From assembly GCF_036099295.1 (NCBI RefSeq), contig NZ_CP107976.1:3100001-3164000 (forward strand): 64,000 nt of DNA. Reading direction: 5' to 3'. Made by a program: the position numbers and the translations under genes. Under the pieces are notes generated by a model, which ran no database searches, was not told where the DNA came from, and saw only the letters and a list, made by a program, of their open reading frames with translations. This DNA is from Streptomyces sp. NBC_00358 (GTDB lineage Bacteria; Actinomycetota; Actinomycetes; Streptomycetales; Streptomycetaceae). The stretch's first letter is position 1. Every line of letters starts with the position of its first letter. Positions 9,007 through 22,085 of the stretch are shown piece by piece.

Positions 9007-9582
9007 TTAATGATCCCTGTGAGAGGCGTTCTCTCGTGCGGCACGCCACTCGGGCGCCAGGAGGGACCACACCTCCAGGTCGTGCCGGACACCGCGATGG
9101 GCGCGCTTCTCCCGCAGGACGCCGTCCCGGCTCATGCCGAGCCGCCGGGCCACGTTCAGGCTCGGGACGTTGCCCGCCGCGGCGACCCACTCGACCCGGT
9201 GGATTCCCCGCTCCTCGACCGCCCAGTCGATGAGGATCCGCATCGCGCGGGTGACCAGACCCCGCCCGGAGGCGGCGGGTTCCAGCCAGCAGCCGACCTC
9301 GCAGGTGCCGCCGTCGGCGTCGAAGTTCAGGAAGAGCACCCCACCCACGAGCTTCCCGTCCAGCCACAGCCCGTGCAGGGAGCGGGTGCCGGCGGCGCGC
9401 AGGTCGGCCCACTTCTGGAGCTCCGCCCGCGCGGACGGTACGTCCGTGGACTCGGACCCGAAGGGGATGAACCGGCCGATGAACTCGCGCCCCCGGTCCA
9501 GGTGGGCGAGGAACTCCTCGGCATGCCAGGGCTCCAGGGGCCGCAGTTCCGCGCCGTCGTCACCCAGGGATATCGCGTACAT
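9007..9582 (-). CDS. GNAT acetyltransferase, RimJ/RimL type
   Basis: An acetyl-CoA-dependent N-acetyltransferase of 191 residues, probably acting on a protein N-terminus or a small amine. It has the RimL pattern: LRPLEPWHAEEFLAHL at the N-terminus, a central strand GGVLFLNFDADGGTCEVGCWL, and the acetyl-CoA loop ASGRGLVTRAMRILIDWA followed by the NVPSLNVARRLGMSRDG segment. The start overlaps the 3' end of the upstream MmpL exporter gene by 23 bp, so the two are likely cotranscribed and perhaps coupled. Modification of an exported compound or of ribosomal protein is equally possible. Confidence 0.85.
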   Translation of the reverse strand: MYAISLGDDGAELRPLEPWHAEEFLAHLDRGREFIGRFIPFGSESTDVPSARAELQKWADLRAAGTRSLHGLWLDGKLVGGVLFLNFDADGGTCEVGCWLEPAASGRGLVTRAMRILIDWAVEERGIHRVEWVAAAGNVPSLNVARRLGMSRDGVLREKRAHRGVRHDLEVWSLLAPEWRAARENASHRDH

Positions 9583-11860
9583 CCCGCGACCGCTCCTTCG
9601 TCAGTACGTCCGTCACCGCGGCGTCCGCCGCCGCGCGGCCCAGTACGTCCGCCGCCTCGGCGTCCGTCGCCTCGGCCAGCCTCTCATGCGCGGCACGGCA
9701 CTCCGGAGGCTCGATGCTGATGCGCGGCAGCCACCGGTCGAGGCGGCGGGGCAGCCACCAGTTGGCGTCGCCGAGCAGGTGCATGAGGGCGGGCACGAGG
9801 AGCGTCCGCAGGATGAAGGCGTCCAGGGCGACGGCGGCGGCCAGGGCGATGCCGAACATCGCGATGACGCGGTCGCCGCTGAGCACGAAGGCGAGGAAGA
9901 CCGAGATCATGATGACGGCGGCGGAGTTGATCACCCGGCTGGTCTCGGCGAGGCCGACCCGGACGGCGCGCCGGTTGTCCCCGGTCTCCAGCCACTCCTC
10001 GTACATCCGGCTGACCAGGAAGACCTGGTAGTCCATGGAGAGCCCGAAGAGCACCGACACCATGATCACCGGCAGGAACGGCTCGATGGGACCGGCGGCG
10101 CCGAGGCCGAGCAGTTCGCTCCCCCAGCCCCACTGGAAGATCGCGACGACGACGCCGAAGGAGGAGGCGACGGCGGCGATGTTCATCACCGCGGCCTTGA
10201 GGGGGATGCCGATCGAACGGAACGCGAGCAGCAGCAGGACACAGCCGAGGCTGATCACGACGCCGACGAAGAGCGGGAGCTTGCCGACGATGACGTCCGC
10301 GAAGTCGTCGTAGCTCGCCGTCACACCGCCGACCTGGACATCGAGGGTGGTGCCCGACTCGGCGCGCGGCAGGACGTCGTCGCGCAGCCGGTCGACGAGG
10401 TCGCTGGTCTTCTGGGACTGCGGCGCGGAGGCCGGGACGACGGTGAGGAAGGCGGTGTCGCCGGTGCCGTTGTACGTCACCGGGGTCGCCGAGGCGACAC
10501 CCTCGGTGGCGCGCAGCGTGGCGTCCAGGTTGTCCAGGGCGAGCCTGTCCTCGGCGCCGCCGACCTTGGTGACGAGGGTCAGGGGGCCGTTCACGCCGGG
10601 GCCGAAGCCGTGCCCGATGAGGTCGTACGCCTGCCGGGTGGTCGCCGTCCTCGGGTCGTTGCCCTGGTCGGAGGTGCCCAGGTGGAGCGAGAACGTGGGC
10701 AGGGCGAGCAGGGCCATCACGACGACGGCCACGGCACCGAGCAGCTTGGGGTGGCGTTCCACGAAGGCGGACCAGCGGGCGGCGAACCCGGTGGCCATCT
10801 CCGGCTCGGGCCCGTGCTCCTCCAGTCGCCGTCGCTCGCGGCGGCTGAGCGCCCGCGGGCCGATGAAGGAGAGCAGCGCGGGCAGCAGGGTCACGGAGGC
10901 CGCGACGGTGAGGACGACGGTCAGGGAGGCGGCGATCGCGACGCCGTTGAGGAAGCCGAGCCGCAGGATGAGCATGCCGAGCAGGGCGATGCAGACGGTG
11001 GCGCCGGCGAAGACGACCGCGCGTCCGGTGGTGGCGACGGCGTTCTGGGCCGCCTCGGCCACCGTCAGGCCGCGTTTGAGGCCTCGCCGGTGTCTGGTCA
11101 CGATGAACAGCGCGTAGTCGATCCCGACGCCGAGGCCCACGAGCATGCCGAGCATGGGGGCGAAGTCGGCGACGGTCATGGCGTGCCCGAGGAGCACGAT
11201 GCCGAAGTACGCCGTGCCGACGCCCACCAGGGCGGTGGCGATGGGCAGCATCGAGGCGGCGAGCGAGCCGAAGGCGAGGAAGAGGACCACGGCGGCGACG
11301 GCCACGCCGACGATCTCGGCCAGGTGCCCGCCGGACGGTTTGGTGAGGGCGATCGCGGTGCCGCCCAGCTCCACGTCGAGCCCCTTGGACTCGGCGGCCT
11401 TGGCGGTGCTCACGACGGCCTGGACCTCGCCCTTGTCCAGGTTCTCGGCCCGGTCGGCGAAGGTGACGGTCGCGTACGCCGTCCGGCCGTCCGCGCTGAT
11501 CCGGCCGGCCGAGTCGCTCCGGCCCGGTCCCTGGTGCGTGTACGGGCTGCCGACGGAGGCCACTCCGGGGAGTTTCTCGATCTTGTCCAGCGCTCGGGTC
11601 ATCGACTGTTCGACGCCGGCGGAACGCACGGTGCCGGAGTCGGTGTGCCAGACGACCGTGTCGCTGTCACCGCCGAGGCCCGGGAATCCCTTGTTCAGGA
11701 GCTGTGTGGCGTGGCCCGATTCGGTGCCGGGGGCCTCGTAGTCGTTCGAGTAGGCGGAGCCCGTCACGGCGGCGGCGGCAGTCACACCGCCGAAGGCCGC
11801 GAGCCAGAGCAGAACGGCGACGAGACGATGCTGGACACACCACCGTGCGAGGGCTGCCAC
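9560..11860 (-). CDS. MmpL-family RND exporter
   Basis: This inner-membrane transporter of 766 residues belongs to the MMPL/actinobacterial RND family. It has an N-terminal helix (VAVLLWLAAFGGVTAAAAV), a first periplasmic domain, a bundle of helices including GMLVGLGVGIDYALFIVTRHRRGL, a second external domain, and a second bundle with SVLFGLSMDYQVFLVSRM. The duplicated GIDYALF/SMDYQVF motifs carry the Asp-Tyr pair used in proton coupling. Such exporters move lipids, siderophores or drugs. The GTG start has AGGGAG at 7 bases. The cytoplasmic C-terminus overlaps the acetyltransferase gene. A palindromic site about 60 bp upstream may control it. Confidence 0.92.
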   Translation of the reverse strand: MAALARWCVQHRLVAVLLWLAAFGGVTAAAAVTGSAYSNDYEAPGTESGHATQLLNKGFPGLGGDSDTVVWHTDSGTVRSAGVEQSMTRALDKIEKLPGVASVGSPYTHQGPGRSDSAGRISADGRTAYATVTFADRAENLDKGEVQAVVSTAKAAESKGLDVELGGTAIALTKPSGGHLAEIVGVAVAAVVLFLAFGSLAASMLPIATALVGVGTAYFGIVLLGHAMTVADFAPMLGMLVGLGVGIDYALFIVTRHRRGLKRGLTVAEAAQNAVATTGRAVVFAGATVCIALLGMLILRLGFLNGVAIAASLTVVLTVAASVTLLPALLSFIGPRALSRRERRRLEEHGPEPEMATGFAARWSAFVERHPKLLGAVAVVVMALLALPTFSLHLGTSDQGNDPRTATTRQAYDLIGHGFGPGVNGPLTLVTKVGGAEDRLALDNLDATLRATEGVASATPVTYNGTGDTAFLTVVPASAPQSQKTSDLVDRLRDDVLPRAESGTTLDVQVGGVTASYDDFADVIVGKLPLFVGVVISLGCVLLLLAFRSIGIPLKAAVMNIAAVASSFGVVVAIFQWGWGSELLGLGAAGPIEPFLPVIMVSVLFGLSMDYQVFLVSRMYEEWLETGDNRRAVRVGLAETSRVINSAAVIMISVFLAFVLSGDRVIAMFGIALAAAVALDAFILRTLLVPALMHLLGDANWWLPRRLDRWLPRISIEPPECRAAHERLAEATDAEAADVLGRAAADAAVTDVLTKERSRDVRDIPG

Positions 11861-11918
11861 GAACGAGCTCCCTGGGGGATTTGTGGATCTTTATCGGGAA
11901 CTGCCCGCAAAGAACGCA

Positions 11919-11934
11919 TGACTAATGCGTCATC
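11919..11934. promoter_or_regulatory. Palindromic candidate operator upstream of the MmpL gene
   Basis: ATGACTAATGCGTCAT has outer arms ATGAC/GTCAT, and an overlapping GCAT/ATGC repeat begins 2 bases to the left. It lies about 60 bp before the GTG start in an AT-richer gap, where a repressor of the exporter might bind. No regulator gene adjoins it. Confidence 0.35.
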
Positions 11935-12042
11935 ACTCTTACAGCCTGAAATGATCCTTTGTCGCGTTCGTGGGCTTACTCACAGGACTGCGCCTACGTC
12001 ACAGGACATTCCCGTGGGCTCTGTCACCCCACCCGTCGCCCC

Positions 12043-12501
12043 TCAGTCGAACTGGTCACCCACAGCCATGACCATCACGCCGACGATCATCAGCCACAGC
12101 GCCCGCCGTGTGCGGCCCCTGGCCCCCAGTACCGACGCCCCTGCGCAGAGGGCGGCCCCCGAGGCATAGGAAAGGGGTATGAGGGCGGCCTCGGAACCGG
12201 TGGATCGCATGGCCGACGCGGCGAGCCCGGCGACGGTCAGCAGCGCCCCCGTCCCGACGGCCGTCCAACGGGCCCGACGCGCCTCCGGGTACGGACCGTC
12301 GTCGTCCTGGTCTTTGTCGCCCTTGTCCTCGGGGTCGCGCGCGTCGCGGTCCAGATCCTCGCGGTCCTGACCCTCACGGGCCCGGTCCCCGGGGTCACGC
12401 GTCTCTTGGCCCTGATCATCACGGGGCTGATCCCCGTGGTCACGCGTCTCGCGGTCGAGCGTCGTACGGGCGTGCGTCTCGGAGTCGGTGCTTCCACTCA
12501 T
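12043..12501 (-). CDS. Hypothetical membrane protein with charged N-terminus
   Basis: A 152-residue protein whose first 80 residues are dominated by Asp, Arg, Glu and Gln in short repeats (RDHGDQ, RDDQGQ, RDPGDR types), likely disordered. Two or three hydrophobic helices follow (WTAVGTGALLTVAGLAASAM, ALIPLSYASGAALCAGASVL, ALWLMIVGVMVMAVG). The start is the ATG at 12499-12501; the frame extends upstream but without family-like sequence. No function is recognised. It stands alone between the MmpL promoter and the gat terminator. Confidence 0.65.
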   Translation of the reverse strand: MSGSTDSETHARTTLDRETRDHGDQPRDDQGQETRDPGDRAREGQDREDLDRDARDPEDKGDKDQDDDGPYPEARRARWTAVGTGALLTVAGLAASAMRSTGSEAALIPLSYASGAALCAGASVLGARGRTRRALWLMIVGVMVMAVGDQFD

Positions 12502-12545
12502 GGCGCGGGAGCGTAGCGCGTTGACCTGAGCACGCCGACACAGAC

Positions 12546-12581
12546 CCCAGGGGGTGCGCCGGTCTCGACGCACCCCCTGGG
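12546..12581. terminator. Perfect 13-bp hairpin terminator of the gat operon
   Basis: CCCAGGGGGTGCG pairs perfectly with CGCACCCCCTGGG around a 10-base loop. It begins about 20 bp after the gatB stop codon on the leftward strand. Confidence 0.85.
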
Positions 12582-12600
12582 ATGTGGGAAAACCCGGATC

Positions 12601-14115
12601 TCAGCCTTCGCTGACGCCCAGCTTCTCCAGGATGAGCTCCTTGACGCGCGCCGCGTCGGCCTGCCCGCGGGTGGCCTTCATGACCGCGCCGACGAGCGCG
12701 CCGACGGCCTGCAGCTTGCCGCCGCGGATCTTGTCGGCGATGCCCGGGTTCCCGGCGATGGCCTCGTCGACGGCGGCGGTCAGCGCGCCCTCGTCCGAGA
12801 CGACCTTCAGGCCGCGCTTGTCGACGACCTCGTCCGGGGTGCCCTCGCCGGCGAGGACGCCTTCGATGACCTGACGGGCGAGCTTGTCGTTCAGATCACC
12901 GGAGGTGACCAGCTCGGCCACCCGGGCGACCTGCGCCGGGGTGATCGGCAGGTCCTCAAGCGCCTTGCCCGACTCGTTGGCGCTGCGCGCCAGCTCGCCC
13001 ATCCACCACTTGCGGGCGGAGGCGGAGTCGGCACCGGCCTCGATCGTCGCGACGATCGAGTCGATCGCGCCGGCGTTGAGCATCGACTGCATGTCGTGGG
13101 CGTTCACGCCCCACTCCTCGCGCAGCCGGTTGCGGCGGGCCAGCGGCTGCTCGGGCAGTCCGGCGCGCAGCTCCTCGACCCAGTCACGGGACGGGGCGAC
13201 GGGGACGAGGTCGGGCTCCGGGAAGTACCGGTAGTCCTCGGCCTCCTCCTTCACGCGGCCCGAGGTCGTGGACCCGGTGTCCTCGTGGAAGTGGCGGGTC
13301 TCCTGGATGATCGTGCCGCCGGAGTTCAGCACCGCGGCGTGGCGCTGGATCTCGAAGCGGGCGGCACGCTCGACGGAACGCAGGGAGTTGACGTTCTTCG
13401 TCTCGGAGCGCGTGCCGAACTTCTCGCGGCCGTGCGGGCGCAGCGACAGGTTCACGTCGCAGCGCATCTGGCCCTGCTCCATACGGGCCTCGGAGACACC
13501 GAGCGCCTTGATGAGCTCGCGCAGCTCGGCGACGTACGCCTTGGCGACCTCGGGGGCCCGCTCGCCCGCGCCCTCGATCGGCTTGGTGACGATCTCGATG
13601 AGCGGGATGCCTGCCCGGTTGTAGTCGAGCAGCGAGTGGGACGCGCCGTGGATACGGCCGGTGGCGCCGCCGACGTGCAGCGACTTGCCGGTGTCCTCCT
13701 CCATGTGGGCGCGCTCGATCTGCACGCGGAAGATCTCGCCGTCCTCCAGCTGGACGTCCAGATAGCCGTTGAAGGCGATCGGCTCGTCGTACTGGGAGGT
13801 CTGGAAGTTCTTCGGCATGTCCGGATAGAAGTAGTTCTTCCGGGCGAAGCGGCACCACTCGGCGATCTCGCAGTGCAGCGCGAGGCCGATCTTGATGGCG
13901 GACTCGACACCGGTCGCGTTGACGACCGGAAGGGCGCCGGGCATGCCGAGGCAGGTCGGGCAGGTCTGCGAGTTGGGCTCCGCGCCCAGCTCGGTCGAAC
14001 AGCCGCAGAACATCTTCGTCTTGGTGCCGAGTTCGACATGGACTTCGAGGCCCATGACGGGGTCGTACGTAGCGAGTGCGTCCTCGTACGACACCAGGTC
14101 GGTCGTGGTGGTCAC
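12601..14115 (-). CDS. gatB: Asp-tRNA(Asn)/Glu-tRNA(Gln) amidotransferase subunit B
   Basis: GatB, 504 residues, recognises misacylated Glu-tRNA(Gln) or Asp-tRNA(Asn) and activates the side chain with ATP for amidation inside the GatCAB complex. The N-terminal cradle has the hallmark [20 protein letters not shown] region (cut), the paired zinc-type cysteines in CGCSTE and CPTCLG, and the [13 protein letters not shown] motif. The C-terminal helical YqeY-like tail contacts tRNA. The GTG start ([12 protein letters not shown]) has AGGGAAG upstream; earlier Ser/Pro-rich codons in the same frame are not part of the family. It is last in the gatC-gatA-small ORF-gatB operon. Confidence 0.97.
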   Translation of the reverse strand: MTTTTDLVSYEDALATYDPVMGLEVHVELGTKTKMFCGCSTELGAEPNSQTCPTCLGMPGALPVVNATGVESAIKIGLALHCEIAEWCRFARKNYFYPDMPKNFQTSQYDEPIAFNGYLDVQLEDGEIFRVQIERAHMEEDTGKSLHVGGATGRIHGASHSLLDYNRAGIPLIEIVTKPIEGAGERAPEVAKAYVAELRELIKALGVSEARMEQGQMRCDVNLSLRPHGREKFGTRSETKNVNSLRSVERAARFEIQRHAAVLNSGGTIIQETRHFHEDTGSTTSGRVKEEAEDYRYFPEPDLVPVAPSRDWVEELRAGLPEQPLARRNRLREEWGVNAHDMQSMLNAGAIDSIVATIEAGADSASARKWWMGELARSANESGKALEDLPITPAQVARVAELVTSGDLNDKLARQVIEGVLAGEGTPDEVVDKRGLKVVSDEGALTAAVDEAIAGNPGIADKIRGGKLQAVGALVGAVMKATRGQADAARVKELILEKLGVSEG

Positions 14116-14131
14116 GGTGAAAACTTCCCTC

Positions 14132-14370
14132 TCAGCCGAGCAGGACGTCGTCGTCGCCCAGGCGCTTGAGCTCCCGGTAGAGGATGGCGAGGCCGGTGAC
14201 GATGGCGGCGGCGGACACGGCCGCGTCGATGAGGCGCAGCGTGTCGTGTTCGTTGCGGGCCTTCTTGACCTGCTTCGCGACACCGAAGGCACCGAACGCC
14301 GTGCCGGCGATGGACAGATACGTGCCGGACTTGGACTTCTTGAAACCCTTGGCCTTGGACATTGCCTTGC

Positions 14371-14374
<4 letters not shown>
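14132..14374 (-). CDS. Small membrane protein within the gat operon
   Basis: An 80-residue protein with a Lys/Ser-rich N-terminus (repeats of [16 protein letters not shown]) and two hydrophobic segments ([15 protein letters not shown] and [17 protein letters not shown]). The GTG start overlaps the gatA stop codon as GTGA, and GAGGAGG lies 10 bases before it. Translation is therefore very probably coupled to gatA. gatB begins 16 bp after its stop. The position between gatA and gatB is, from memory, conserved in Streptomyces. Function is unknown; a membrane link for the amidotransferase is speculation. Confidence 0.75.
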
Positions 14375-15876
<1,502 letters not shown>

Positions 15877-15881
15877 GGTGA

Positions 15882-16178
15882 TTAGTCCTCCCCCAGGATC
15901 TGCGGCACCTTGAAACGCCGCTGCTCCTGGGCCGGGGCGCCGGAGAGCGCCTGCTCGGGGGTGAGCGACGGACGGACCTCGTCCGCGCGCATGACGTTCG
16001 TCAGCGGCAGCGGATGAGAGGTCGGCGGTACGTCTTGGTCGGCGACCTCGCTGACGCGGGCGACCGCGCCGATGATGTCGTCGAGCTGGCCTGCGAAGTG
16101 GTCGAGCTCTTCGCCCTTCAGCTCCAGACGCGCCAGCCGTGCGAGGTGGGCGACCTCCTCGCGCGTGATGCCAGGCAT
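15882..16178 (-). CDS. gatC: Asp-tRNA(Asn)/Glu-tRNA(Gln) amidotransferase subunit C
   Basis: GatC, 98 residues, is the small belt subunit that stabilises GatA-GatB. Family features are [17 protein letters not shown] at the N-terminus, the FAGQLDDII helix, the [16 protein letters not shown] segment that lies over GatA, and the C-terminal RRFKVPQIL. The ATG has GAGGA at 8 bases; in-frame sequence upstream is not conserved. It is the first gene of the operon. Confidence 0.96.
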   Translation of the reverse strand: MPGITREEVAHLARLARLELKGEELDHFAGQLDDIIGAVARVSEVADQDVPPTSHPLPLTNVMRADEVRPSLTPEQALSGAPAQEQRRFKVPQILGED

Positions 16179-16313
16179 GCAGCGATCCTCTGGGGTGAGT
16201 GCGGTGTGTTTTGGCCCAATCCTATGGGGCTCGGGCCGATGCCCGCGCCCGGGTTTGCCGCGGCACGCCCGCGCTCCGGCCGGAGGCCGGAACGGCACCC
16301 CCGGAAAGGGGGA

Positions 16314-18548
16314 CTACTCCGCCGCGGGCAACGCGGCGCGGGGCCGCTGCCAGCCGCGGGAACCGCGGGCCAGCAGCCACGCCGTGGCCTCCTCCGGAGG
16401 CATCGCCGCGGCGACCAGCCAGCCCTGCACGGCGTCGCAGCCGAGGTCCCGCAGCCGCTCCCACGTCTCGTCGTCCTCGACGCCCTCCGCCACGACGAGG
16501 AGACCCAGTGAATGCGCGAGGTCGACGGTGCAGCGCACGATCTCGGCGTCCTCGGTGTCCACGGCGAGCCGTGCGACGAACGAGCGGTCGATCTTCAGCT
16601 CGCTGACCGGGAGCCGGCGCAGGTGGACCAGGGAGGAGTAACCGGTACCGAAGTCGTCCAGCGACATCTTCACGCCGTGCCCGGTGAGGGCCGCCAGGGT
16701 GTCGGCGGCCCGCTGCGGATCCTCCAGGAGCACGTGCTCCGTTATCTCCAGTTGGAGCGCTCCCGGGGGGACTCCGTGCCGGGCGAGTCGCGCGGCGACG
16801 GCTCCGGCGAAGCCCGGCGTGTGGACGTCGCGCGGCGACACGTTCACCGCGACCGGAACGTACAGGCCCTGGGCCCGCCAGCGCGCGACCTGCCCGAGCG
16901 CCGTCTCCAGGACGTACTCGGTGAGGTGGGGCATCAGCCCGGACGACTCGGCGATGGCGATGAACTCGTCCGGCGGTACCTTCCCGCGCTCGGGATGCAC
17001 CCAGCGGACCAGTGCCTCCAGTCCGGCCACCTGCCCGTCGAAGCGGACCTTGGGCTGGTAGTGCAGTTCGACGTCACCGGTGTCCAGGGCCCGGCGCAGA
17101 TCGCCCAGCAGGCCCAGCCGGTCGGGGGTGTTGGAGTCCCGCTTGGACTCGTACACCTCCACGCCCGTACGGTCCCGCTTCGCCTGGTACATCGCGATGT
17201 CCGCGCGGCGCAGCAGGCCCTCCGCGTCGAGCGCGTGGTCGGGGAAGACGGCGAGCCCGGCGCTGGCCTCCAGGACGAGGGTGAGTCCGTCGAGGTCGAG
17301 CGGCGAGCCGAGGGCGGCGACCAGACCGCGGGCGACCCGCGTGGCCGACGTGGTGGAGTCCGCGACCGGCAGTAAGACGGCGAACTCGTCACCGCCGAGC
17401 CGCGCGGCCTCCGCCCCGCGCGGCAGTGCGAGCCGCAGTCTGTCGGCTATCTGGAGGAGCAGCCGGTCGCCGGCGAGGTGCCCCAGCGTGTCGTTCACCG
17501 AACGGAACCGGTCCAGGTCGATCAGCATGAGGGCGGAGCGTGCGCCGATGCGCTCGGCGTCGTCCAGCGCCGTCCAGGTGCGCTCCAGCAGCCACTGACG
17601 GTTGGGCAGCCCGGTGAGCGGGTCGCGCAGTTGCTCCTCGGCCCGCGCGCGGGCTATCCACAGGGTGGAGTCGAGGGCTATCAGCGGGATCGAGAACAGC
17701 GGCAGCAGCATCGGCTGGGCCACCGCGACGACCCAGATCAGCGGCGCGATGCCGAGCAGGGCCACGGCGACGAGTCCCTGTCTCACCAGGGCCGTACGGG
17801 CGACGGTGGGCAGGCCGCCGCCGCGCGGGGCGTTCAGGTACCAGAGCAGGGCGCGGGTGACGGCGAGGTAGGCGCCGGCGACCAGCACCACCTGGGGTAC
17901 GGCGTACAACGTCCAGGTCCCCGGGTCCCAGGGCGTCTCGACGCTGGGGAACCGCCCGAACGAGGCGAGGACCAGGGCTCCGGCGCCGATGCCGAGGATG
18001 TCGACCGCGCCGTGCAGCACACCCTGGCGCCAGCGGTTGCGCCGGGCCGTGCCGACCAGGACGACGACGGTCAGGCTGACCATGCCGGCGGGGACCCAGC
18101 CGTAGAGCAGCAGGACCGCGAGGGTGAGGGCCGCGCCGGAGCCGGTGCCTCCCCACCAGCGGGCCCGGCCGAGGGCGACCAGGTGGCCGACGATGACGCC
18201 GGTCAGCAGGGCCAGCGACCAGCCGACGGCGCCGCACGGGAAGAGCGCGTGGTGGCCGCTGAACGCCCGGTAGAAACCGGCGCCCAGGACGATCGCGGCG
18301 GTGGCCACGACCGCGGACGGCAGCGCGGGCCAGGACATGGGGCGTTCGGGATCGTGGCCGTGCGGACCGGTGCCGTGCTCGGCGGTGAGGTGGCCGAGGG
18401 CGGCGGGAGCGGCGAGCGGTGCGGCGCCGAGCCCGCTCGGGGCGGGGTGCTCCGAAGGCCGTCCCGTCCGCAGGCCGGCCAGCCACGCGCCGGTCATCCT
18501 GCGCAGGCGCAGCCGTGAGTCGGGAGCGGCGCTCTCGGTCGGTTCCAT
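16314..18548 (-). CDS. rmdB: Membrane GGDEF-EAL protein, c-di-GMP phosphodiesterase RmdB
   Basis: A 744-residue protein with an N-terminal membrane region of several helices (about residues 70-310), then a GGDEF domain with intact GGDEF at 385-389, and an EAL domain with intact EAL at 511-513. The downstream EAL catalytic signatures PVAVNVS, LEITEHVLL, MSLDDFGTGYSS and KIDRSF are present. Synteny next to ligA matches S. coelicolor SCO5495 (RmdB), which I recall as a degrader of c-di-GMP affecting aerial development. With both motifs intact, cyclase activity cannot be excluded. The ATG has AGGGACGGGA just upstream. The protein feeds into BldD-controlled development. Confidence 0.9.
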   Translation of the reverse strand: MEPTESAAPDSRLRLRRMTGAWLAGLRTGRPSEHPAPSGLGAAPLAAPAALGHLTAEHGTGPHGHDPERPMSWPALPSAVVATAAIVLGAGFYRAFSGHHALFPCGAVGWSLALLTGVIVGHLVALGRARWWGGTGSGAALTLAVLLLYGWVPAGMVSLTVVVLVGTARRNRWRQGVLHGAVDILGIGAGALVLASFGRFPSVETPWDPGTWTLYAVPQVVLVAGAYLAVTRALLWYLNAPRGGGLPTVARTALVRQGLVAVALLGIAPLIWVVAVAQPMLLPLFSIPLIALDSTLWIARARAEEQLRDPLTGLPNRQWLLERTWTALDDAERIGARSALMLIDLDRFRSVNDTLGHLAGDRLLLQIADRLRLALPRGAEAARLGGDEFAVLLPVADSTTSATRVARGLVAALGSPLDLDGLTLVLEASAGLAVFPDHALDAEGLLRRADIAMYQAKRDRTGVEVYESKRDSNTPDRLGLLGDLRRALDTGDVELHYQPKVRFDGQVAGLEALVRWVHPERGKVPPDEFIAIAESSGLMPHLTEYVLETALGQVARWRAQGLYVPVAVNVSPRDVHTPGFAGAVAARLARHGVPPGALQLEITEHVLLEDPQRAADTLAALTGHGVKMSLDDFGTGYSSLVHLRRLPVSELKIDRSFVARLAVDTEDAEIVRCTVDLAHSLGLLVVAEGVEDDETWERLRDLGCDAVQGWLVAAAMPPEEATAWLLARGSRGWQRPRAALPAAE

Positions 18549-18808
18549 TCCCGTCCCTCTCACTGCCGGCGGTGCCCACGCCACGCGGTCCGTTGCCGGC
18601 GACAACGGCCAACGGTGCCGCGTCCGAAAACCCTTCCCCCGGCTCGTGCGGAGCAGGGGATGCGCCAACCGCAGCCGGGCACGGCAGGCGCACACCTCAA
18701 CAGTAGGCCGCGGAAGGCTTCCACGGGCAGCGGTCGTCGACGGTTGCCCGAATGCGACCCAGCCACCCGTATGCAACTGATATGCGCCGAACAGGTGGTC
18801 TTCAACCG

Positions 18809-21019
<2,211 letters not shown>

Positions 21020-22027
21020 TTACTCTGGGTTGTCCGCGAGGGATCTCGCCGCCCGGACGCAGTGGGCCAGCGCCCTGCGCGCGAAGTCGGGGGAGGCCCC
21101 CGCGAGCCCGCACGACGGAGTGAGCGTGACCGCCTCCGCGAGAAGACCCGGCCGCAGCCCCAGCCTGCGCCACAGCGTCCTGACACCCATGACGCTACCG
21201 GCCGGGTCCGACAATGGGACGTCCACGCCGGGGATGACACCGGCGAGGAGTCGGGTACCGCCCTCGACCGCTTCCCCGATCGCGTCGTCGTCACGCTCGG
21301 TGAGGAGCGAGAAGTCGAAGGAGATCCCCGCCACGCCCGCCCGGCGCAGCAGGGCGAAGGGGACGTCCGGCGCGCAGGTGTGGACCACGACGGGGCCGCC
21401 GCCGTTCACCCCGACGACGTCCCGGAGGGTGGCCTCGGCGATCTGGCGGTCGACGGCACGGTGGGTGCGGTAGCCGCTGGCGGTCGGCACCTGGCCGCGG
21501 AGCACGGCGACGAGGGAGGGTTCGTCGAGCTGGAGAACGATCTGCGCCCCGGGAATCCGCCGTCGTACGTCGTCGAGGTGGACGCGCAGTCCCTCGGCGA
21601 GCGATCCCGCCAGGTCGCGGCGGGCGCCCTGGTCGGAGAGGACGGACTCGCCGTTCCTCAGCTCCAGTGCGGCGGCGAGGGTCCAGGGACCGACGGCCTG
21701 CACCTTCAGCGGGCCCTCGTATCCCTGGGTGAACTCCTCCAGGGCGTCGAGGTCCTCCCCCAGCCACGACGTCGCCCGCCTGGTGTCCCGGCCGGGCCGG
21801 TCGCCCAACCGCCAGCCGCTGGGCTCCACGCGCGCGTACAGCTCGACGAGCATCCCGGCCGTCCGGCCGATCATGTCGGCCCCGGGCCCCCGCGCGGGCA
21901 GTTCGGCGAGGAACGGGAAGTCGTCGAGGGAACCGACGACGGTCTTCGCGGCCTCCCGCGCGTCACCGCCCGGCATGGACCCGACCCCGGTGGCGGAACC
22001 GAACCTGAACTCGCTGTTTTCGCTCAC
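21020..22027 (-). CDS. MetE C-terminal-like (cobalamin-independent methionine synthase family) protein
   Basis: A 335-residue TIM-barrel protein of the UROD/MetE superfamily. Visible features are GVGSMPGGD near the start, QAVGPWTLAAALEL, VLQLDEPSLVAVL, VVVHTCAPDVPF and LTPSCGLAGASP. The His-x-Cys and the late Cys in TPSCGL are the zinc ligands of the MetE catalytic half. It lacks the entire N-terminal half of true MetE, so homocysteine methylation from methyltetrahydrofolate is doubtful. It could use another methyl donor, as core MetE proteins of archaea do. It ends 16 bp upstream of ligA in the same direction. Confidence 0.78.
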   Translation of the reverse strand: MSENSEFRFGSATGVGSMPGGDAREAAKTVVGSLDDFPFLAELPARGPGADMIGRTAGMLVELYARVEPSGWRLGDRPGRDTRRATSWLGEDLDALEEFTQGYEGPLKVQAVGPWTLAAALELRNGESVLSDQGARRDLAGSLAEGLRVHLDDVRRRIPGAQIVLQLDEPSLVAVLRGQVPTASGYRTHRAVDRQIAEATLRDVVGVNGGGPVVVHTCAPDVPFALLRRAGVAGISFDFSLLTERDDDAIGEAVEGGTRLLAGVIPGVDVPLSDPAGSVMGVRTLWRRLGLRPGLLAEAVTLTPSCGLAGASPDFARRALAHCVRAARSLADNPE

Positions 22028-22085
22028 CCCGGAAGCGTACGTAATCCCCGGGGGCGGATCAGCCGCCCGGTGTCCCCGGGAACGG

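Noticed and set aside
9134..12169. A rightward frame of about 1,010 codons opposite the MmpL gene
   Set aside because: It has no recognisable domain and is rich in Gly, Asp, Glu and Arg; the opposite strand encodes a full transporter.
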